Source: Gammaproteobacteria bacterium (GTDB lineage Bacteria; Pseudomonadota; Gammaproteobacteria; Steroidobacterales; PWYM01). Taken from it: a stretch of 44,801 nt of DNA. Shown one piece after another: positions 1 to 8,768 of the stretch. Made by a program: the position numbers and the translations under genes. A model generated the notes under the pieces. The model saw nothing but the letters and a program-made list of their open reading frames with translations, had not been told where the DNA came from and made no database searches. The stretch covers positions 67,132 through 111,932 of the forward strand of contig PWZL01000102.1 of NCBI GenBank assembly GCA_003567475.1, in the 5' to 3' direction. How positions within the stretch are numbered: position 1 is the first letter of the stretch; the number at the start of each line of letters is the position of its first letter.

Positions 1-471
1 GGTGACATCGACGCGGTCGATGCCGACATCATCCGCAAGCAGCTCGACAACGGGCTGATGCCGGTCGTCAGTCCCCTGTCAGCCGATGAGAACGGCACCC
101 TGCTCAATATCAATGCCGATACGGTCGCCTCGGCGCTGGCCATCGCCCTGAACGCCGAGAAACTGATGCTGGCCACCGCGGCGCCGGGCATCCTGAGGGA
201 TCGTGAAGACCCGGGCTCACTGGTGTCCTACATGGATCTTGAGGATCTCCAGGAACTGCTGCATGCCGGCAGTCTCGCCGATGGCATGCTGCCTAAGGCC
301 ATGGCCATCCAGCAGGCGCTCCGCGGCGGTGTCAACCGCGTCCATGTCATTTCCTGGAAAGCGCCGGAGTCCCTGCTGCTTGAGGTGTTCACCAACGAGG
401 GCACGGGGACGCTGGTGGTGAACGACATCGAGGCGCTCACTCCGGAGGAACAGGGAGACGGCAGCGCATGA
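1..471 (+). CDS. argB: acetylglutamate kinase, C-terminal part (5' end outside window)
   Basis: This is the C-terminal 156 codons of an amino-acid-kinase-fold protein, open from the first base of the window. N-acetylglutamate kinase phosphorylates N-acetylglutamate in the second step of arginine synthesis in the cytoplasm. The visible part holds the NINADTVASALA segment, an ILRD loop, a GML-K nucleotide-binding stretch (DGMLPKAMA) and the C-terminal FTNEGTGTLV, which is typical of ArgB. No GNAT (NAGS) domain follows, so this is not the bifunctional NAGS-kinase of Xanthomonas type, at least at this end. The stop overlaps the argH start by 4 bp (ATGA), which implies translational coupling. A related kinase of the same fold is possible, but the argH neighbour supports ArgB. 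Confidence 0.9.
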   Translation, partial: GDIDAVDADIIRKQLDNGLMPVVSPLSADENGTLLNINADTVASALAIALNAEKLMLATAAPGILRDREDPGSLVSYMDLEDLQELLHAGSLADGMLPKAMAIQQALRGGVNRVHVISWKAPESLLLEVFTNEGTGTLVVNDIEALTPEEQGDGSA

Positions 472-1655
472 GCCGGCTGTGGGACAAGGGCGAGCCGCTG
501 GACGCGCGGATTCTCCGCTACTGCGCCGGTGAGGACCATAGGCTGGACGAGCGGCTGGTCGGCTACGACGTGACGGCATCCATCGCCCATGCGCGCATGC
601 TGGCCGCCTGTGAGCTGCTCAGCCCGCAGGACTGCGACGCCATCGTCACCGGCCTGCAGGCGCTAGGCGAGGCGCACGCAGCCGGCACCTGGCAGATCGG
701 TCTGGAGGACGAGGACTGCCACACCGCCCTGGAGACCCGTCTCACCGCGCGGATCGGCGACGCCGGCGGCCGGGTCCACCTTGGACGCTCACGCAACGAC
801 CAGGTGCTGACGGCGCTGCGGCTCTACCTGCTGGACACGCTCGAGGGGCTGGCCGCGCAGGCCGAGGAGGTCGCTGGCGCGCTGGATCGGCTCGCCGTCC
901 GCCAGGGCGAGGTCGCCCTGCCGGGCTACACCCACATGCAGCCGGCGATGCCCTCCAGCGTGGCCCTGTGGGCCGGCGGCTTCGCCACGGAATTCCGCGA
1001 TGACGCCGCAGCCCTGCGCCGGGTCCGGCACCGCGCCGGTCTCAACCCCCTGGGGTCCGCCGCCGGTTACGGTGTGCCGGGATTGCCCCTCGACCGCGAG
1101 ATGACCGCCGAAGCACTCGGTTTCGACGCCGTCCACAGCCCTGTGACCGCCGTACAGCTCTCGCGCGGTAAGGCCGAGAGTGAACTGCTGTTCCAGCTCA
1201 CCCTCACGCTCAATGATCTCGCCCGTCTCGCCGCCGACCTGCTGCTTTACTACACCCACGAGTTCGGCTTCGTCAGCCTGCCCGAAAGCATGACGACCGG
1301 CTCGTCGATCATGCCGCAGAAGCGTAATCCCGATGTCTTCGAGTTGCTGCGCGGCGCCGTCGCCACCGGCCTGGGCGCGCTCAACGAAGCCCTGGGTATC
1401 GTGCTCAAGCTCTCTTCCGGCTACCATCGCGACCTGCAGCGTCTGAAGGCGCCGCTGTTCCGCGGCATCGACCTGGCCACCGACTCGCTCGCCATCGCCG
1501 CCGTGGCGCTCGACGGCGTGGTCTTCCACCCCGAGAAGATCCGCCTCATCGAAGAACTGCATGCCGCCGAGCGGGCCAACGCCCTGGTGCTGGCCGAGGG
1601 GATCCCGTTTCGTGAAGCCTATCGACGGGTCGGCGCCACGCTGAAGCGCGGCTGA
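468..1655 (+). CDS. argH: argininosuccinate lyase
   Basis: ArgH splits argininosuccinate into arginine and fumarate, the last step of arginine synthesis. The fumarase/aspartase superfamily signature GSSIMPQKRNP is present near residues 278-288. HLGRSRNDQV (substrate-binding loop) and GYTHMQPA (catalytic-His region) are also intact. At 395 residues it is shorter than the roughly 460 residues usual for the family. The missing part is at the C-terminus, where the protein ends soon after FREAYRRVGATLKRG, so the terminal helical domain is trimmed. The ATG overlaps the argB stop. A hotdog thioesterase follows after 20 bp and is probably cotranscribed. Confidence 0.95.
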   Translation: MSRLWDKGEPLDARILRYCAGEDHRLDERLVGYDVTASIAHARMLAACELLSPQDCDAIVTGLQALGEAHAAGTWQIGLEDEDCHTALETRLTARIGDAGGRVHLGRSRNDQVLTALRLYLLDTLEGLAAQAEEVAGALDRLAVRQGEVALPGYTHMQPAMPSSVALWAGGFATEFRDDAAALRRVRHRAGLNPLGSAAGYGVPGLPLDREMTAEALGFDAVHSPVTAVQLSRGKAESELLFQLTLTLNDLARLAADLLLYYTHEFGFVSLPESMTTGSSIMPQKRNPDVFELLRGAVATGLGALNEALGIVLKLSSGYHRDLQRLKAPLFRGIDLATDSLAIAAVALDGVVFHPEKIRLIEELHAAERANALVLAEGIPFREAYRRVGATLKRG

Positions 1656-1675
1656 GGCCCACCGGAGTATTCGTC

Positions 1676-2131
1676 ATGGCCATCTGGAAAGTCACGCCCT
1701 CGTTGCCGGCGCTGCAGCAGCGCCTGGAAGACACCCTCGCCGCCCACCTCGATATCGTGCTCGAGGCGGTGGGCGACGACTGGCTCAAGGCCTCGATGCC
1801 GGTCGACCACCGTACTCTCCAGCCTGCCGGTCTGCTCCATGGCGGAGCCTCCTGCGTGCTCGCAGAGACACTCGGCTCGATCGCGGCGACCCTGTGTGTC
1901 GACCCTGAACGCCAGAGGTGTGTCGGTCTCGAGATCAATGCCAACCACATCCGCAGCGCCAGGCAAGGTCGCGTCACCGGGGTCACCCGCCCGTTCCATA
2001 TCGGGGGTAAAACCCAGGTCTGGCACATCGAGCTGCGGGATGACGAGGATCGACTGGTCTGCATCTCCAGGCTGACGATGGCGGTCCTGGACCGACCGGC
2101 CGCAGCGGCTGGTGTATCCTCCGCGCAATGA
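1676..2131 (+). CDS. PaaI/MenI-like hotdog-fold acyl-CoA thioesterase
   Basis: This is a 151-residue single hotdog-domain protein of the PaaI/YdiI (MenI) family, which hydrolyses aromatic or acyl-CoA thioesters in the cytoplasm. The family motif HGGASCVLAETLGSIAA contains H55 and the expected catalytic glutamate E64. EINANHIRSAR matches the second active-site segment of MenI/YbdB. The start is an ATG preceded by GGAG at good spacing. The stop overlaps the lptM start by 4 bp (ATGA). The true substrate cannot be told from sequence. No menaquinone genes are in view, so a housekeeping or proofreading role is as likely as 1,4-dihydroxy-2-naphthoyl-CoA hydrolysis. Confidence 0.88.
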   Translation: MAIWKVTPSLPALQQRLEDTLAAHLDIVLEAVGDDWLKASMPVDHRTLQPAGLLHGGASCVLAETLGSIAATLCVDPERQRCVGLEINANHIRSARQGRVTGVTRPFHIGGKTQVWHIELRDDEDRLVCISRLTMAVLDRPAAAAGVSSAQ

Positions 2132-2349
2132 CTGAGACTCGTGCCACTGCATTGGGCCGCGCGGCGTCCGGCGGCCTCGTTGTTATGACGCTCATGACCG
2201 GGCTGATGCTGCTCGCCGGCTGTGGCCAGAAGGGGCCGTTGTATCTACCCGAGCGCACACCCATCGAAATCGGTGCTCGCGAGAACGATGCTGTGCAGGA
2301 AGACGACGAAGACGAGGATCGTGACGATACGCGGGACCCACCACCGTGA
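2128..2349 (+). CDS. lptM: LptM-like small lipoprotein (LPS translocon maturation)
   Basis: This is a 73-residue lipoprotein. A hydrophobic stretch ends in the lipobox LLAGC (C32), followed at once by GQKGPLYLP, the hallmark of LptM/YifL. In E. coli LptM helps LptD form its native disulfides in the outer-membrane LPS translocon. The mature part ends in a highly acidic Asp/Glu tail with no recognisable fold. The first ATG gives an N-region longer than usual, so an internal ATG about 20 codons in could be the real start. The gene overlaps its neighbours by 4 bp on both sides (ATGA and GTGA), which suggests strict coupling to polA. Confidence 0.85.
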   Translation: MTETRATALGRAASGGLVVMTLMTGLMLLAGCGQKGPLYLPERTPIEIGARENDAVQEDDEDEDRDDTRDPPP

Positions 2350-5048
2350 ACAGCGGTGATGCCCCGCTGATTCTGGTCGACGGCTCCTCTTACCTCTACC
2401 GCGCCTTCCACGCCCTGCCGCCGCTTAGCGCCGCCGACGGCACGCCGACCGGTGCGGTGCTGGGCGTCGTGAACATGCTGCACAAGCTCATCGATGACTA
2501 CTCGCCCGAGTACCTCGCGGTGGTGATGGATGCGCCCGGGCCGACCTTCCGCGACGAGCTGTTCGCCGAGTACAAGGCCAACCGGCCGTCGATGCCTGAT
2601 GAGCTGCGCGCGCAGATCGAACCGCTGCTGACGGCGGTGCGCGCGCTGGGGTTGCCGCTGCTGCGCGTCGAGGGTGTCGAGGCCGACGACGTGATCGGCA
2701 CGCTGGTGCGTCGCGCCGGCGAACAGGGCAGGGAGGTGCTGGTCTCGACCGCCGACAAGGACATGGCCCAGCTGGTCAGCGAGGGCGTACGCCTGGTCAA
2801 CACCATGACCGGCAAGGTGCTGGACGAGGCCGGCGTGGTGGAGAAATTCGGTGTCCGGCCCGACCAGGTGATCGACTGGCTGGCGCTGGTCGGCGACAGC
2901 TCGGACAACATCCCGGGCGTACCCCGGGTCGGAGCCAAGACCGCGGCCAGGTGGCTGAACGAATATGACAGTGTCGCTGAGCTCATCGAGCGCGCGGGGG
3001 AAATCGGCGGCAAGGTCGGCGAGAGCCTGCGCGCGCACCTGGAACAACTGAAACTCTCCCAGCAGCTGGCCACCATCCGCACGGACGTGGAGCTCGACCT
3101 CGGCCCGGAGGCCCTGCGCCGCGGTGAGCCGGACAACGCGACGCTGCGGGAACTGTTCAGCCGCCTGGAACTGGTCTCGTTGCTGCGGCGTCTACCCACG
3201 GAGGCGGCGGGCGAGGCTGCGCCCTCCCATGCGGATGTCGAGCGTCGCTACGAGACAGTGCTCGACATGACAGCGTTCGAAGCGTGGCTCGAGCGCATCG
3301 AGGTCGCTGAACTCACGGCACTGGACACCGAGACCACCAGCCTGGACTACATGCAGGCCGAGCTGGTGGGCCTGTCGCTGGCGGTGACGCCGCATGCCGC
3401 CTGCTACATCCCGCTCGACCACCGGTATCCGGGTGCGCCCGATCAGCTCGACCGCGAGACCGTGCTCGCGCGGCTGAAGCCCTGGCTGGAAAATGCCGAG
3501 GCTGCCAAAGTCGGTCACCACCTCAAGTATGACGCGCACGTCCTCGCCCACTACGACATCGAGCTCCGGGGCCAGCGCTATGACACCATGCTCGAGTCCT
3601 ACGTGCTGAACAGCGTGGCGACCCGCCATGACATGGACTCGGTGGCCGGCCGCTACCTCGGTGTCCAGACGACCCGCTACGAGAGCATCGCCGGCAAGGG
3701 CGCGAAGCAGATCGGCTTCGAACAGGTGGCGCTGGAGCAGGCCGCGCCCTACGCCGCCGAGGACGCCGACATCACGCTGCAGCTGCATCTCGCGCTGTGG
3801 CCGAAACTCGAGGCCGAGGGCCGACTGGCCGACGTCTATCGAGACATCGAGCAGCCGTTGGTCCCGGTGCTCACGCGCATGGAACATTTCGGCGTGCGGG
3901 TGGATCGCAAGCGCCTGCAGCGCCAGAGCGGCGAGCTCGCCGAGAAGATGGCGGCTGTGGGTGAACAGGCGTGGGCGGCGGCCGGCGGTGAATTCAACCT
4001 CGGCAGCCCCAAGCAGCTCCAGGAGATCCTGTTCGAACGTCAGGGCCTGCCCGTGCTGCGCAAGACGCCCAAGGGCCAACCCTCCACGGCGGAGGACGTG
4101 CTTGCGGAACTGGCGGAGGACTACGAGCTGCCGCGACTGATTCTCGAGTACCGCAGCCTCGCCAAGCTGAAGTCCACCTATACCGACCGGCTGCCCGAGA
4201 TGATCAACCCGCGCACCGGGCGCATCCACACGTCGTATCACCAGGCGGTGGCGGCTACCGGGCGGCTGTCGTCGTCGGACCCGAATCTGCAGAACATCCC
4301 GATACGCACACCGGAGGGCCGGCGCATCCGCCAGGCGTTCGTCGCCCCGGAAGGCCTGCGCCTGATCGCCGCCGACTACTCGCAGATCGAACTCAGGATC
4401 ATGGCGCATCTGTCCGGGGACGAGGCCCTGCTGGAGGCGTTCGCCCTGGACCGCGACATCCACCAGGCCACGGCAGCCGAGGTATTCGGTGTCGAGCTCG
4501 AGGCGGTGACCGCTGAGCAACGGCGCTCGGCCAAGGCCATCAACTTCGGGCTGATCTACGGCATGTCCGCCTTCGGCCTGGGCCGACAGCTCGGCATCCC
4601 CCGGCACGAGGCGCAGCACTACGTCGACACCTACTTCGAGCGCTACCCGGGCGTGGCACGCTATATGGAAGACACGCGGCGCAAGGCCCGCGAGGACGGC
4701 TACGTGGAAACCGTGTTCGGCCGTCGGCTGCATCTACCCGAGATCAACGCGCGCGATGCCCAGCGGCGTCAGTACGCCGAGCGTTCAGCCATCAACGCGC
4801 CGATGCAGGGCACTGCCGCCGACATCATCAAGCGCGCCATGATCGAGGTCGATGTCTGGCTGCAGTCCGGTGCCACCCAGGCACGACTGATCATGCAGGT
4901 GCATGACGAACTGGTGCTCGAGGCGCCAGAGCACGAGGCCGATGAGCTTGCGCAGGCGCTGGCGGCGCGGATGGAGGCTGCCGCCGAGTTGCGCGTCCCG
5001 CTGCGGGTGGAGGCCCGGCACGGGGCCAACTGGGACGAGGCCCACTGA
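2346..5048 (+). CDS. polA: DNA polymerase I
   Basis: This is a full-length family A polymerase of 900 residues, used in Okazaki fragment processing and repair. It starts at GTG, overlapping the lptM stop. The N-terminal 5'-nuclease domain has VDGSSYLYRAFHA and the helix-hairpin-helix region GDSSDNIPGVPRVGAKTA. The 3'-5' exonuclease appears active: Exo I is LDTET (about residue 325), Exo II is GHHLKYD and Exo III is YAAEDAD. Polymerase motif A is AADYSQIELR (about 676), motif B is KAINFGLIYG (about 730) and motif C is QVHDELVLE (about 852). No key residue is missing. It is the last gene of the leading plus-strand run. Confidence 0.98.
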   Translation: MNSGDAPLILVDGSSYLYRAFHALPPLSAADGTPTGAVLGVVNMLHKLIDDYSPEYLAVVMDAPGPTFRDELFAEYKANRPSMPDELRAQIEPLLTAVRALGLPLLRVEGVEADDVIGTLVRRAGEQGREVLVSTADKDMAQLVSEGVRLVNTMTGKVLDEAGVVEKFGVRPDQVIDWLALVGDSSDNIPGVPRVGAKTAARWLNEYDSVAELIERAGEIGGKVGESLRAHLEQLKLSQQLATIRTDVELDLGPEALRRGEPDNATLRELFSRLELVSLLRRLPTEAAGEAAPSHADVERRYETVLDMTAFEAWLERIEVAELTALDTETTSLDYMQAELVGLSLAVTPHAACYIPLDHRYPGAPDQLDRETVLARLKPWLENAEAAKVGHHLKYDAHVLAHYDIELRGQRYDTMLESYVLNSVATRHDMDSVAGRYLGVQTTRYESIAGKGAKQIGFEQVALEQAAPYAAEDADITLQLHLALWPKLEAEGRLADVYRDIEQPLVPVLTRMEHFGVRVDRKRLQRQSGELAEKMAAVGEQAWAAAGGEFNLGSPKQLQEILFERQGLPVLRKTPKGQPSTAEDVLAELAEDYELPRLILEYRSLAKLKSTYTDRLPEMINPRTGRIHTSYHQAVAATGRLSSSDPNLQNIPIRTPEGRRIRQAFVAPEGLRLIAADYSQIELRIMAHLSGDEALLEAFALDRDIHQATAAEVFGVELEAVTAEQRRSAKAINFGLIYGMSAFGLGRQLGIPRHEAQHYVDTYFERYPGVARYMEDTRRKAREDGYVETVFGRRLHLPEINARDAQRRQYAERSAINAPMQGTAADIIKRAMIEVDVWLQSGATQARLIMQVHDELVLEAPEHEADELAQALAARMEAAAELRVPLRVEARHGANWDEAH

Positions 5049-5054
5049 GGGCAC

Positions 5055-5090
5055 CGTGCTGCCCCGCCGCAGGACGGCGAGGCAGCACCG
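5055..5090. terminator. hairpin between convergent polA and TonB receptor genes
   Basis: GTGCTGCC at 5056-5063 pairs perfectly with GGCAGCAC at 5081-5088. Inside it CGCCG (5065-5069) pairs with CGGCG (5075-5079), leaving a 5-nt loop. This gives 13 bp of stem broken by one C/A mismatch. It lies between two converging 3' ends and could act from both sides. There is no T tract, so Rho-independent function is uncertain. Confidence 0.5.
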
Positions 5091-5100
5091 GCGCGTCAGC

Positions 5101-7656
5101 TCAGAACCGCCAGGTCGCCGTCGCACCCACCTGGCGCAGGTTCGGCAGCGTTACCCCGAAATCACGAATGAAAAAGGGGTTGAAGCCGGCGAAGGGACTG
5201 CCGCCGAGCGGGGGCTGCCCGGGCGGCAGGCCCGGCTGGCCCGCATCGACGTACCGCAGCACGTCCACTGGCGTGCGGTCGTTGAAGGCGTTGTTGACGA
5301 ACACCGTGAAGGTCCACTGATCCGCGTCCAGGCCCGCGCGGAAATTCCACAGGTTGCTGCTGCCCATTTTTGCCAGGTTGTGGACCTGGACATAACGTGA
5401 GCCCTCGATGCTGTAGTCCGCGCGGAAAAAGAACTCCGGATTGCCGGCAATCAGATTCACCGGGTTGCGGAACGTCGCCGAGAGCGTTCCCGAGTGCCGC
5501 GGCACGCGGGGCAGCTGGTTACCCGACACGTCCCCCGCCGCCAGATACGCCTCCAGACAGGGCCCGACGCAGGGCACGATCGGGGCCCCGGCCGGATAGT
5601 CGGTGAAGATCAGGTCGGCCTGGTCGAGGCTGAAGAACTCCTTGATCTCGCTGTCCATGACCGACCAGGTCGCACGCACGTCCCAGAACTCGTTCAGCAC
5701 GTAGCGGAATTCGGCCTCGAAGCCCTTGACCTCGCTCTTGCCGAGGTTGCGGGTGTAGGAGGTGACGAACTGACCGCCACCCTCCTGGGCGGTGGCCTGG
5801 TTCTCGGTCAGCTGCTGATTGCTCCAGTCGATGTAATACGCCGAGAGATTGAACAGGCCACGACCCTCGGCGAAGGTCGACTTCAGGCCGATCTCCCAGG
5901 TGTCCGCTTCTTCTTCCTCGAAGCTGGACAACCCCTGCTCGCGCAGCAGCTGGCGCGCCTGCGGCGTCAGCCGCGCGCTCTCCACCCCGGAATTGAAACC
6001 GCCCGGCTTGTTGCCGCGGGCCCAGAGCGCATAGAGCGTGACGTCCGGATTCAGCAGGTAAGTGACCGTGAAGCGGGGCAGGAAACTGCTGAAGGTTTCG
6101 CTGAGATCGAACGGATTGCTGCAGCTCACGCTGAACACCGGCGCACCGGGAAACAGCGGGGTGTTGGTGCAGAACTCGCTGCCGGGCGTCGGCGTCGGTG
6201 CAGCCCGGTTGAAGTTGGAGACCCCGTTGGCGCTGACCTTGTCGCGGGCGTAACGGCCCTCGGCGGTCAGCGTCAGCTGCTCGTTGAGGTCGAATTCCAC
6301 CATCGCGAACAGGGCCTGGTTCTCGACTTTCGCGCCGCCCTGCTGCGGCGTGAGTTCCGCCGGTGCGCCGGTGGCCACCGTCCCGGAGAGATCGCCGGAG
6401 AAGCGATCGCCGTCCTTTTCGTTGTAGTAATACAGGCCGGCCAGCCAACGCAGACGCTCGTCGCGCGGCGAAAGGATCTTCAGCTCCTGGCTGTAATCCC
6501 GGGCGCCTTTCTCGCGGCTGATGGTCTCGAATCCGCCGCCGGCGCCGCGGATCCCGGAGTAGTCCTGGTCGACGGCGCTGTACAGCGAAGTGTCGTTGTA
6601 GGCGGAGACGGCGCTCAGCTGATAGCCGTTAAGGTCCCAGTCGAGGCTGAGGCTGTAACGGAAGGCCTCGCGCGTCAGCCCGGCGTCGAAGCCCGCCTCG
6701 GCGAACCCGTCGGTGTTCAGCGCGAGCGGTGTCGGCGCGCCGAGGGTGCCACAGAAATACCCGCGCTGGCGCGTCGAGTAGATCGGCGTGCCGGTGAAGG
6801 GCGGGCCGGAGACGCCCACCTGGGTGGGCAGGAAGCAGTTGTTGTTGTCGCTGCCGAACAGCGTGATCGGGAAGTGCTCGTCGTCGTTGCGGGTCCAGTT
6901 GAAGCGCAGCATGGCCTCGAAAGACTCCGTGGGCAGCCAGTAGAGCGTGGCGCCTGCCGAGCGCGTTTCCTGGCCCCCGACATCCTTCCGACCGGTGACG
7001 GTGTTGCGGTAGTAGCCATCGCGCTCGAAGAAACGCGCATTGGCCTGGAACAGCAGCTGATCGCCGATCAGCGGGCCGCCAATGTTCGCGGCCGTTTCCA
7101 GCCAGCCATTGTCGCCCACGGTCCCGGTGACCCGGCCGCTGAGCTCGTCCCCCGGCCGGCGGGTGACATAGTTGATCGCGCCCGCGAAGGTCCGCCGACC
7201 ATACAGTGCGGCCTGCGGCCCACGGATCACCTCGACGCGCTCGAGGTTGTCGAGGTCATAGCCACTGATCGAGCCCGACACGAAGATGCCATCGATGAAA
7301 AACGAGGCATTGGGCTCCCCCTGGATATTCGACTGGCCGCGAATGACCGGCCGGTCACCGGTGCGCCCGAACGCCGACCGGAACGAGAAACCGGGGGTTT
7401 GCTGGGCGAGGTCTTCCACCGACCGCAATCCGGCGTTTTCGATGTCCTGCGCTGTGAACGCGCTGATCGACAGCGGCACCTCCTGCAGCGACTCCTCGGT
7501 GCGACGGGCGGTGACGACGATCTCTTCCAGGCCACGGGCACCGGCCTGCTGGGCCTGGACCAGGCCAGGCAGGGCGGCGAGCGGCACGGCGACGGCGGCC
7601 GAGACGGCCAGCAGACGGCGGACCGACCTGCGGATGATGTTCGGTGTGACAGACAT
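5101..7656 (-). CDS. TonB-dependent outer-membrane receptor
   Basis: This 851-residue receptor has a Sec signal peptide ending in VQAQQ, a TonB box (EEIVVTA, about residues 44-50), a plug domain with the RGQSNIQGEP and YGRRTFAGAINYVTRRP motifs, a 22-strand-type barrel and a C-terminal aromatic residue (TATWRF). It imports a ligand across the outer membrane using the TonB-ExbBD motive force. The sequence type (EEIVVTARRTEESLQEVPLSISAF) is the broad group common in sphingomonads and in gammaproteobacteria that live on complex organics, not a clear siderophore receptor. The ATG has a strong GGGGAGAG ribosome site. No cognate inner-membrane transporter is adjacent, so the substrate is unknown. 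Confidence 0.95.
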   Translation of the reverse strand: MSVTPNIIRRSVRRLLAVSAAVAVPLAALPGLVQAQQAGARGLEEIVVTARRTEESLQEVPLSISAFTAQDIENAGLRSVEDLAQQTPGFSFRSAFGRTGDRPVIRGQSNIQGEPNASFFIDGIFVSGSISGYDLDNLERVEVIRGPQAALYGRRTFAGAINYVTRRPGDELSGRVTGTVGDNGWLETAANIGGPLIGDQLLFQANARFFERDGYYRNTVTGRKDVGGQETRSAGATLYWLPTESFEAMLRFNWTRNDDEHFPITLFGSDNNNCFLPTQVGVSGPPFTGTPIYSTRQRGYFCGTLGAPTPLALNTDGFAEAGFDAGLTREAFRYSLSLDWDLNGYQLSAVSAYNDTSLYSAVDQDYSGIRGAGGGFETISREKGARDYSQELKILSPRDERLRWLAGLYYYNEKDGDRFSGDLSGTVATGAPAELTPQQGGAKVENQALFAMVEFDLNEQLTLTAEGRYARDKVSANGVSNFNRAAPTPTPGSEFCTNTPLFPGAPVFSVSCSNPFDLSETFSSFLPRFTVTYLLNPDVTLYALWARGNKPGGFNSGVESARLTPQARQLLREQGLSSFEEEEADTWEIGLKSTFAEGRGLFNLSAYYIDWSNQQLTENQATAQEGGGQFVTSYTRNLGKSEVKGFEAEFRYVLNEFWDVRATWSVMDSEIKEFFSLDQADLIFTDYPAGAPIVPCVGPCLEAYLAAGDVSGNQLPRVPRHSGTLSATFRNPVNLIAGNPEFFFRADYSIEGSRYVQVHNLAKMGSSNLWNFRAGLDADQWTFTVFVNNAFNDRTPVDVLRYVDAGQPGLPPGQPPLGGSPFAGFNPFFIRDFGVTLPNLRQVGATATWRF

Positions 7657-7737
7657 GTGACTCTCCCCTGTAATCGAGACGGCCCGGTGCGGTAAACCAA
7701 CACCGGATGAGCGCAGAGCAATCTCCCCCTGAAGCTC

Positions 7738-7766
7738 AATGTAAACCTGATCGAGCAGGGCGACAA
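7738..7766 (-). promoter_or_regulatory. candidate sigma-70 promoter of the TonB receptor gene
   Basis: Read on the minus strand there is a -35 TTGTCG (7761-7766), a 17-bp spacer and a -10 TACATT (7738-7743), about 80 bp upstream of the ATG. Spacing is ideal and each box matches four of six consensus bases. In the leader between promoter and start, CCGGTG (7684-7689) can pair with CACCGG (7701-7706). The rest of the 249-bp gap up to the next gene shows no coding potential that I trust. Confidence 0.5.
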
Positions 7767-7905
7767 GGCTGAATTCAGTCGAAATAACATGAACTTCGGA
7801 AGGTACCTACGGCCTGCTGATCGACCGCGACCACCGCGGGTCAGGCGAAGGCGACCCCCGGCGCGATGCTGCTGCGCAACAGAGGCGCACCGAGCGGGAG
7901 GCGGC

Positions 7906-8685
7906 TCAGTCGGCCGGCAGGCGCCGGAGCTGGACCACCCAGTCGTCTTGCCCGAGTTCATCGTCATTGACCGCGGCGAAGCTCTTGTTGCGAGCCGCCG
8001 GCTCGGTCAGCACCGCGATGGTCAGCCGCGCCACATCCGCGCGGGAAATCGCCGCCCTGCGGTAGTCCTCGCGGCGACTCAGGCGGATGCCACTGCGCAA
8101 GGCAGGACCGTCCACCAGCCCCCCGGGGCCGATGATGGTGTAGTCCAGACCGCTGGCCCGCAGGTAGGCCTCACCCTTGGTCTTCCAGAACAGCACATAG
8201 CCGAGACGCGGATTGTCGCGATGGTCGCGGTGGGGGCCTGCGGCGGCGGAAGACACCAGCACGAAATGCCGCACGCCTGCCGCAGCCGCGGCGTCCACCA
8301 GGTTGCGGACCCCGCCATAGTCCACGAAACGCGGGCTGTTCTCGCCGCGCCACTCGCGTGCGCCAATGGCGCTGATCACGTATTCGGCCCCGACCATGGC
8401 GGCCACCACGGCCTCGGGATCGCGCACGTCGACTTCCAGCCAGTCGATTTCAAGACCGGTGCGCTCACGGGCGTGGAAGGCGTTGGTGGTCAGCGGACGG
8501 ACGCGATAACCCTGGTCGAGCAGCTGCGAGACCACCTGCCGGCCGGTCTTGCCGGAGGCGCCCGCCACCAGCACCACCGGACCTGCCGCGATCACCGGCT
8601 CCGGGGGGTTGGTCGGGTCCGCGCCATGCGCCGTGACGAACGTCAGCGACATCACCAGGACGCCCAGCCACTGCCATCTGCGCAT
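7906..8685 (-). CDS. exported NAD(P)-binding (NmrA/atypical SDR-like) protein
   Basis: This 259-residue protein has a Rossmann nucleotide-binding start, VVLVAGASGKTGRQVV, followed by a YVISAIGA strand and LVSSAAAG. This is the pattern of atypical short-chain dehydrogenases (NAD(P)H-binding, NmrA/BVR-B-like) that lack a clear YxxxK pair. The start is the ATG at 8685, preceded by a G-rich ribosome site. Upstream codons are open but would run through the sRNA locus and lack similarity. Unusually, the N-terminus MRRWQWLGVLVMSLTFVTAHGA looks like a signal peptide or membrane anchor, which is odd for an NAD(P)-dependent enzyme. It is probably an oxidoreductase or redox-sensing protein of unknown substrate. 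It lies upstream of, and may be cotranscribed with, the TonB receptor gene. Confidence 0.82.
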   Translation of the reverse strand: MRRWQWLGVLVMSLTFVTAHGADPTNPPEPVIAAGPVVLVAGASGKTGRQVVSQLLDQGYRVRPLTTNAFHARERTGLEIDWLEVDVRDPEAVVAAMVGAEYVISAIGAREWRGENSPRFVDYGGVRNLVDAAAAAGVRHFVLVSSAAAGPHRDHRDNPRLGYVLFWKTKGEAYLRASGLDYTIIGPGGLVDGPALRSGIRLSRREDYRRAAISRADVARLTIAVLTEPAARNKSFAAVNDDELGQDDWVVQLRRLPAD

Positions 8686-8733
8686 GCCACCCCCCCCTGT
8701 GTTCTCACCCGATCGCGAGCATTCCCGCCGCAC

Positions 8734-8763
8734 GGGAACTCGGCCCGCCGGCAAAAGTCTCAA
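8734..8763 (+). promoter_or_regulatory. candidate sigma-E-type promoter of the sRNA
   Basis: GGAACTC (8735-8741) resembles the extracytoplasmic sigma-E -35 element GGAACTT. After a 16-bp spacer comes TCTCAA (8758-8763), close to the -10 form TCTGA/TCAAA. Spacing is as expected for sigma-E promoters. The implied start at about 8769 coincides with the first base of a stable hairpin. No sigma-70 promoter of comparable quality is visible here. Confidence 0.5.
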
Positions 8764-8768
8764 CGCTT

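Noticed and set aside
3192-4733. 513-codon frame antisense to polA
   Set aside because: It is a mirror of a fully intact polA and has no domain pattern.
5494-7695. 733-codon open frame antisense to the first TonB receptor
   Set aside because: It has no recognisable domain, is Arg/Gly/Ala-rich and lies exactly opposite a receptor with all its motifs. Long antisense frames are expected at this GC content.
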